A stretch of 64,000 bases of DNA from Physella acuta (lineage: Eukaryota; Mollusca; Gastropoda; Physidae): contig NW_026731639.1 of NCBI RefSeq assembly GCF_028476545.1, positions 248,001 to 312,000 of the forward strand, read 5' to 3'. This document shows, in pieces, positions 59,346-64,000 of this stretch. Below the pieces are notes generated by a model, which saw only the letters and a program-made list of their open reading frames with translations, was not told the origin of the DNA and made no database searches. The position numbers were made by a program, and so were the translations under genes. Each line of letters opens with the position of its first letter. The stretch's first letter is position 1.

Positions 59346-59451
59346 TTGTTTCGACGGCTGCCAATACTTCATCTGCACTCAGCTCGCTGTAGAGAAGTAG
59401 TCTACATGAACATTATGAAGAAGTTATCGCGTGCTAGGATAAGATACCAGG
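59346..59451 (+). CDS. Cassette exon M11, sister of M10
   Basis: 106 bases, 35 codons plus 'g'. LFRRLPIL, VVYMN, SRARIRYQ. It keeps the 'LSRAR' block and the gtatag donor of M10, while the segment between RLP-x-L and the core has diverged. Confidence 0.88.
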
Positions 59452-60038
59452 GTATAGTATTTTGCAAAAAAATAGAATCATCTTAATTTACACAGGAGCT
59501 GCTATTCTAACTGGCTCAATTTGTTTTAAGCAAAATACTGATCTTAAGCAAACTAACTTTTAAAAGCTTCAATTGAGAAACAAGGGTTCAAAGCTCGTTA
59601 TGTATTTAATTTAAGCACTGTTTTTTTTTCTCTAAATCATTTCAGGCCCTTATTATGAAAATTTCTGACACTCCTACTTTTATTTGGAGGGTAAATTAAT
59701 AAAAAAAAAGTGTGCAAAAAAAAAAGCAAATCTAATAATTGGTATATTACTTTTTCTTACAAGTCAACAGAATTCAAGCTGTGTCATTTATTTAAATAGC
59801 ATTAGTAGCTCCTGAATTTTTCGTTTGGTATCCCTGGTCGTATTTATGGCATTATTGAGAATTTCTGCTTTAAATTTTACTCATCAACAATGAATGAAAG
59901 ATATAATAAAGTGGTGCTGAGAATAGTGAAATAATTTAAGCAATGGAATTTCAAACAGTTTAACCAGAACAGTCATTATCAAATGGTGCTCTTCATACAG
60001 TACATCTTAATCTATATATAAAAACATTTGCTTCTTAG
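59452..60038 (+). other. Intron M11-M12
   Basis: 587 bases, the longest gap within the cluster. No cassette signature is found on reading all + frames. Confidence 0.5.
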
Positions 60039-60156
60039 TTGTTCAGACGTATGCCTTTGCTGAAGAATCATTGTGGGCACATAGAAGAATACTTTTATAC
60101 TAATAGCTATCAGAAAATTCGTAGAAGAATAGCTAGGAAAAAAGCTTTAGATGAAG
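60039..60156 (+). CDS. Cassette exon M12
   Basis: 118 bases, 39 codons plus 'g'. LFRRMPLL, EYFYTN, and a strongly basic RRRIARKK followed by ALDE. Confidence 0.9.
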
Positions 60157-60373
60157 GTAAGTTTGAAACAAATTAAAGGTTTAATCTTATAAATTTGTAA
60201 ATTTTCCTGGAGGAAGGGGGGGGGGGGGGGGGGAGATACTAAAAATAACTGCTTCACCACAGTGTTTTATATTTAATTAAGGTAGTTTTCTTCTGTTCAC
60301 CTGATCAAAACATTTGGGCTCAAGTATACTTACTATTTCAACTTTTTCACCTAAAGTCTTTCTATTCTCCCAG

Positions 60374-60485
60374 TTGCTTCGGCGAATGCCAATTCTAAAA
60401 TTTAAAGTTGGTTTTACAAGGCAGCACTTTTTTAGAAATTGTTATCAAAAGAATTATATGAGAAAGAAAAGGCCCAGTTTTAAAG
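60374..60485 (+). CDS. Cassette exon M13
   Basis: 112 bases, 37 codons plus 'g'. LLRRMPIL, HFFRN (FF in place of FY), MRKKRP. Acceptor tctattctcccag, donor gtgagg. Confidence 0.89.
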
Positions 60486-60717
60486 GTGAGGTACAGGGTT
60501 ACGGTTGAATTTCTAAATCTAAAATTTTTAAGGAATAAGCGTACATTTTGTCTGGTAAATTCTTTTTAAAAAATGTCATTTTTAGTTGGTATTTCACCTA
60601 AGTTTGTGTACCACAGTGCAGCAGAAGAGGCTCTTGCTTTCCTTTCTGTTCCATATTTTAATGAATAAGGTTCTCGTGAGTTTTGAATTTCTTTTTCTTT
60701 TATTCTATTGCCACAAG

Positions 60718-60838
60718 CTGGTTTCTAGGATGCCTTTTTTAAGATTTGACCTAGTCAGGGCCACAGATATTTTTTATCACAATTCTAGAATAAAATTGCA
60801 TATGAGAAGATCTAGGTCAACTGCTGTGGAGTTAAAAA
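60718..60838 (+). CDS. Cassette exon M14 (longest)
   Basis: 121 bases, 40 codons plus 'a'. LVSRMPFL, IFYHN, MRRSRS. The acceptor ends ccacaag, an AAG rather than the CAG or TAG of the others, so it may be spliced less efficiently. Confidence 0.87.
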
Positions 60839-61008
60839 GTGAGTTTTTAAATTAACCTATATTGCAGTGCATAATGGCCACATTTGCTAACGTCTTCCTC
60901 TCATTAATATTGACATTACAGCACCTTATCAAATTAAAAATGTGCAGTTTGGAAGCTGCTTTAAAAATATTCTTGAACACAACACTTAAGATATTGTATT
61001 ATGTGCAG

Positions 61009-61117
61009 TTGTTATCCAGAATTCCAATTCTCCGAGCTATCCAAGAGAGAGCTTCTGAATATTTATATATTAATGGTTATGCTAGAGTGCATTATAACAA
61101 AAGGATGAATAAGACAA
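61009..61117 (+). CDS. Cassette exon M15
   Basis: 109 bases, 36 codons plus 'a'. LLSRIPIL, EYLYIN, YNKRMNK. The basic end has fewer arginines than most. Confidence 0.89.
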
Positions 61118-61271
61118 GTAAGTTTGTGGTTAGTAGTTCTTGCTACTGTTATTTATGTTAAATGGATTACGATCTGATTGGAACTAGATATTTTTTGTTC
61201 ACCAAGCTGAAGTAAAGTGACTCATAAAACTCTCCAGTCCAATGGTTATATTTGTATTTGGTTTCTTCCAG

Positions 61272-61383
61272 CTTGTCTTTCGAATACCAATCATAGCACA
61301 TCAAATGGCACGAGCTGCTGAACTTCTTTACGCTAATTCCAAGTCTAGAATAGTATATTGGCGAGCAAAAAAAAAATCAGTTG
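61272..61383 (+). CDS. Cassette exon M16
   Basis: 112 bases, 37 codons plus 'g'. LVFRIPII, LLYAN, YWRAKKK. Contains a run of A's coding lysines next to the donor gtatgt. Confidence 0.89.
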
Positions 61384-61569
61384 GTATGTTTTATTAATGC
61401 ATTTTTAGCATAACAGCAAGTTTCCATTTTGTTTCATATTCTATGGATATTATGGATCTTTTAATTGCAGTTAATACATCTTGGTTCCACATCTCTTGTT
61501 TTGGAATTCCTTGATTTCACCCTAGCTTCACCCCTTAATATCACTTGTTTACTTAGTTCTTAATTTTAG

Positions 61570-61678
61570 TTATTCCAGAGGATGCCTATCTTGTATTGGG
61601 ACAAAATACGTGTGTCTCAAAAATTCTATCACAACAATATGTCACGGCTTGGCATGATGCGTATGTCTCAAAGGCACA
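61570..61678 (+). CDS. Cassette exon M17
   Basis: 109 bases, 36 codons plus 'a'. LFQRMPIL, KFYHN, then SRLGMMRMSQRH. The SRLGM block is shared with the next unit. Confidence 0.9.
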
Positions 61679-61831
61679 GTGAGTAAAATATAGTTTGGCC
61701 TTTAATAAATGCAAGTCAAGCCAGACATCCTATTCCTTTATAATTTTCTTTTTGTCAAGTCTTGAATGAGTTTTACCACACATTCTGAACATTCATTGAA
61801 CATCTGATCCTATTAAATTGTAAATTTACAG

Positions 61832-61940
61832 TTGTTCCGTCGAATGCCTGTTCTAAAGTATAATAAAATTTGGACAATCGAAAAGCTTTATCACAACAGT
61901 AAATCTCGCCTAGGCATGAAAAGAATGTACAAACGCTATG
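61832..61940 (+). CDS. Cassette exon M18, sister of M17
   Basis: 109 bases, 36 codons plus 'g'. LFRRMPVL, KLYHN, SRLGMKRMYKRY. Same length as M17 and shared YHN-x-x-SRLGM, indicating duplication. Confidence 0.9.
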
Positions 61941-62059
61941 GTGAGTAAAGAGGATATGACAAATCTGTTTTTGATAGTTTGTTCCCCAAGGTACCAAATT
62001 TGAAAGGTGAAAAGCTTGTAAATACAAACTTTTGAAATGAAAAACATCCTAATCAACAG

Positions 62060-62165
62060 TTTTTCAGGCGTTTACCAATTTTAAAAAGAGCTCAAGACAG
62101 ATCTGAGCAATTATTTTATGCAAGATGTATGTCTAAAAACTCAATGAGATACTGGCGTAACAAAA
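62060..62165 (+). CDS. Cassette exon M19
   Basis: 106 bases, 35 codons plus 'a'. FFRRLPIL, LFYARC (N of the core replaced by R), MRYWRNK. It starts with phenylalanine. Confidence 0.88.
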
Positions 62166-62451
62166 GTAAGTTTGTTGTTTAACTGGTTTCTAGTCTTGTC
62201 AAAGGAGTTTGTGACTTTATTGTTGGGGGTATTGTCGGTATATAGTTTTTGTATTAATAGTTGATTGTTAGTATATTTCTATTTCCATATTTTTTCAACT
62301 AAGATGAAAGTAGCTTGTTTGAAAACTTCACACCAAAAGCTATCTAAATGAAAACTATTGATGCATTTTGAACTATCCACATGCACAAGGACTCTTGATC
62401 TTCATAAAGGCTGTAATGTAGTTCTTATTTAGTTTTACTTTCTTGCTATAG

Positions 62452-62566
62452 CTGTTTCAAAGAATGCCATTTTTGAAAGGAGACAATAATAGAGTAGCTG
62501 GACACTTTTTACATATTTGTCGCTCCAGAGTAAATATGAGGGCACATCGCCTTAGAGCTCAATTAA
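62452..62566 (+). CDS. Cassette exon M20
   Basis: 115 bases, 38 codons plus 'a'. LFQRMPFL. The core reads HFLHIC, lacking both the usual Y and N. The basic end is MRAHRLRAQL. Core loss may alter binding. Confidence 0.87.
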
Positions 62567-62772
62567 GTAAGTTTTTTCTCAGTGCTAAGTATAAGGCTCA
62601 GGTTTTTTAGTAATTTGTTACAGCATTGCACATTGTGTCAATTGGTACTGTCATCGTAACTTAGAAATACCTTAAAAATAAAATTCCACTGTCCAAGACA
62701 CCATACATGGCCTCATCATAAGGGTGGTTTTTCAAAATTTTATATTTATTTCACTTCAATACTATTTCCCAG

Positions 62773-62878
62773 TTGCTCCATCGATTACCTATGTTAAAAT
62801 GGGATTCTGTAACTGCAGCTCATTTACTTTATGTAAACAGTAAATCCAGAAGATCGATGAGAACATTCAGGTTAAGAA
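62773..62878 (+). CDS. Cassette exon M21
   Basis: 106 bases, 35 codons plus 'a'. LLHRLPML, LLYVN, then RRSMRTFRLR. Acceptor actatttcccag, donor gtaagt. Confidence 0.9.
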
Positions 62879-63036
62879 GTAAGTTTAAAAGAAGCTGTTA
62901 TTTAATAATCCTTACAAAAAATTTAGTAACATCTTTCGGTTAAACGTAAAAATTTAAGACACTTTCAAGGACCACAGCATCAAAATAATTTCACCCTATC
63001 AAAATAAAGTCTGAATTTTTTTTAAAACATGGTCAG

Positions 63037-63139
63037 TTGTTCAAAAGAATGCCTCTTCTATCTTGGCAACAAATGCGTTCTACTGAGTATTTCTACATGA
63101 ATTGCCAAAGCCGTAGACAGAGGATGAGAAATAAGGAAA
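63037..63139 (+). CDS. Cassette exon M22
   Basis: 103 bases, 34 codons plus 'a'. LFKRMPLL, EYFYMN, then SRRQRMRNKE. The acceptor region aaaacatggtcag has a poor pyrimidine tract near the AG. Confidence 0.88.
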
Positions 63140-63342
63140 GTGAGTCAGTTTCTACACTCATTGTTCTCTTAGGTTTTCTTTTTGTTCTTGATTGTGCATT
63201 TACTAGTTTTAAAAAAAGACTGCTTGGAGTTTTAAAATGGATTGATCGTCTGGATTTTGGCTCTAATTTTTTTTATTAGTTTGGGCTCTTTATCCTTTAT
63301 AATCTGTAAAACTGCTGTAAAGTAAGCTGTATTTTTCATCAG

Positions 63343-63454
63343 CTGTTTAATAGAATACCTCTGTTGAAATGTGAAACTTTAAAAGCAGTCAACTACATGT
63401 ATGTCAGCAGTATGTCTAGAAGAACAACTAGGTTATCTAGGGATAAGAAGAAAT
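63343..63454 (+). CDS. Cassette exon M23
   Basis: 112 bases, 37 codons plus 't', the only unit with a t overhang. LFNRIPLL, YMYVS, SRDKKK. With t as first base of the junction codon, some downstream exons would give a different residue or even a stop. Confidence 0.88.
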
Positions 63455-63612
63455 GTAAGTCTTCAGAAAAGTTTTTCAGCACTAATATGTCTAAACAGTT
63501 TACTTGAAAGAGAAAAAAAAATTTCATCTGGCATTATGTATTTCATTAAAGGGTTCTTTGGTTTTGGTTTTTTAAGAGCATATTGCTCATTTTAAAAAAA
63601 TATTTTTCTCAG

Positions 63613-63724
63613 TTAGTTTTGAGAATGCCACTTTTGGGTTTGAGACTATCTTTGGCTGCTGAATATTTTTATCAAAGAACCAAGTCTCGAAGAGGTCAGC
63701 GTTTTTTTCAAGCCAGACAGCAAA
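63613..63724 (+). CDS. Cassette exon M24
   Basis: 112 bases, 37 codons plus 'a'. LVLRMPLL, EYFYQR, RGQRFF. The core N is replaced by R, as in M19. Confidence 0.89.
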
Positions 63725-63930
63725 GTAAGTAGTTTCTTTCCTGTTTCCTTGTTCCTTTTCAACTCAACAAACCCCTTTCTTTGATGAATTTCTTCTCAGA
63801 GAACTGGTCTTGTGACAGTTATTAGCAAATAATTTTCATTCGGCTTATCCTTAAGAATCAACAAGTGGCTCTTTCCTTATTAAACAATTGTAACTCTTTG
63901 TTTACACTGTTCATAAATACTTCATTGCAG

Positions 63931-64000
63931 CTGTTACTCCGTATGCCTCAGCTGTACCACAATAAACATTCAATATCACTTTATTTTTATCAAAGTGCTA
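63931..64000 (+). CDS. Cassette exon M25 (cut by window edge)
   Basis: Starts after acceptor tacttcattgcag with LLLRMPQL and runs through LYFYQS to the last base. Its donor lies beyond the window, so the cluster is at least 25 units long. Confidence 0.82.
   Translation, partial: MLLRMPQLYHNKHSISLYFYQSA

Larger units (their letters stand above)
55915..64000 (+). other. Cluster of at least 25 mutually exclusive cassette exons
   Basis: Twenty-four complete units and one cut by the window edge. Each starts right after an AG, usually with codons for L-[FLV]-x-R-[MIL]-P-[LIF]-L, and ends at a gtaagt/gtgagt/gtatgt-type donor. Shared features are an aromatic pair with N ([FL]-Y-x-N) at about residues 19-23 and an arginine/lysine-rich end. 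All 24 measured lengths (100-121 bases) are 3n+1. Units enter in phase 0 and leave in phase 1, so zero or two units would shift the frame. The cluster continues past base 64000. Confidence 0.93.

Noticed and set aside
60586-60700. Extra cassette upstream of M14 (frame reading QKRLLLSF..., with a gtgagt)
   Set aside because: Lacks the R-[MIL]-P and [FL]-Y-x-N signatures and its length and phase do not match; probably chance.

Overview
The window looks like animal nuclear DNA, probably from a heterobranch gastropod mollusc. It is AT-rich, with GT-AG introns, Helitrons, short inverted-repeat elements, CTAGAT-rich spacers and a SINE whose tail resembles one common in snail genomes. The taxon is an inference. 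No prokaryotic or viral genes are seen.

The main content is a locus built for extreme alternative splicing, all on the + strand. Bases 1-26909 hold 38 consecutive exons, each with a pyrimidine-AG acceptor, an open frame of about 55-137 codons, a stop and often its own AATAAA. These are alternative last exons of an upstream gene ('gene 1') whose 5' part lies outside the window. Two zinc-finger designs occur. Type A (zA1-zA21) is usually a C2H2 finger followed by a C2HC finger. Type B (zB1-zB17) is a CPVPGC-type finger, a second finger and a conserved DP-x-PLTL tail. The type B block (10.4-24.5 kb) sits inside the type A series. I re-read every acceptor: all 38 enter in the same phase, two bases completing a codon.

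Bases 27.0-46.7 kb are a repeat-filled spacer: paired MITEs, a 2.5-kb Helitron with internal tandem units, three copies of an unnamed repeat, back-to-back minus-strand Helitrons, SINE-like copies, a Ginger-like DNA transposon remnant with perfect 22-bp inverted ends, C-rich and T-rich minisatellites, (TA)n and two short Helitron-like elements.

A second gene ('gene 2') starts at 46750. An N-terminal exon of 259 codons (unrecognised N-terminal region, nuclear-localisation-like basic stretch, VKEE sumoylation motif) is followed by a 49-codon exon. It then has a choice of ends: three zinc-finger last exons, two helix-turn-helix last exons, or entry into a two-exon connector (52580-52653, 53371-53451). 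The connector leads to at least 25 miniature exons (M1-M25, 55915 to beyond 64000). Each miniature exon has both an acceptor and a donor, is 3n+1 bases long and encodes a variant of one 33-40-residue basic module. Reading frame therefore permits exactly one per mRNA, as in Dscam exon clusters. The exit phase of these cassettes equals the entry phase of all 43 last exons, so a cassette could be joined to any last exon of this type lying downstream.

The parts together suggest a diversified nuclear DNA-binding protein family. Its architecture recalls Drosophila lola and mod(mdg4) (alternative zinc-finger last exons on a common N-terminus), combined with a Dscam-like mutually exclusive internal cluster. 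I see no BTB domain.
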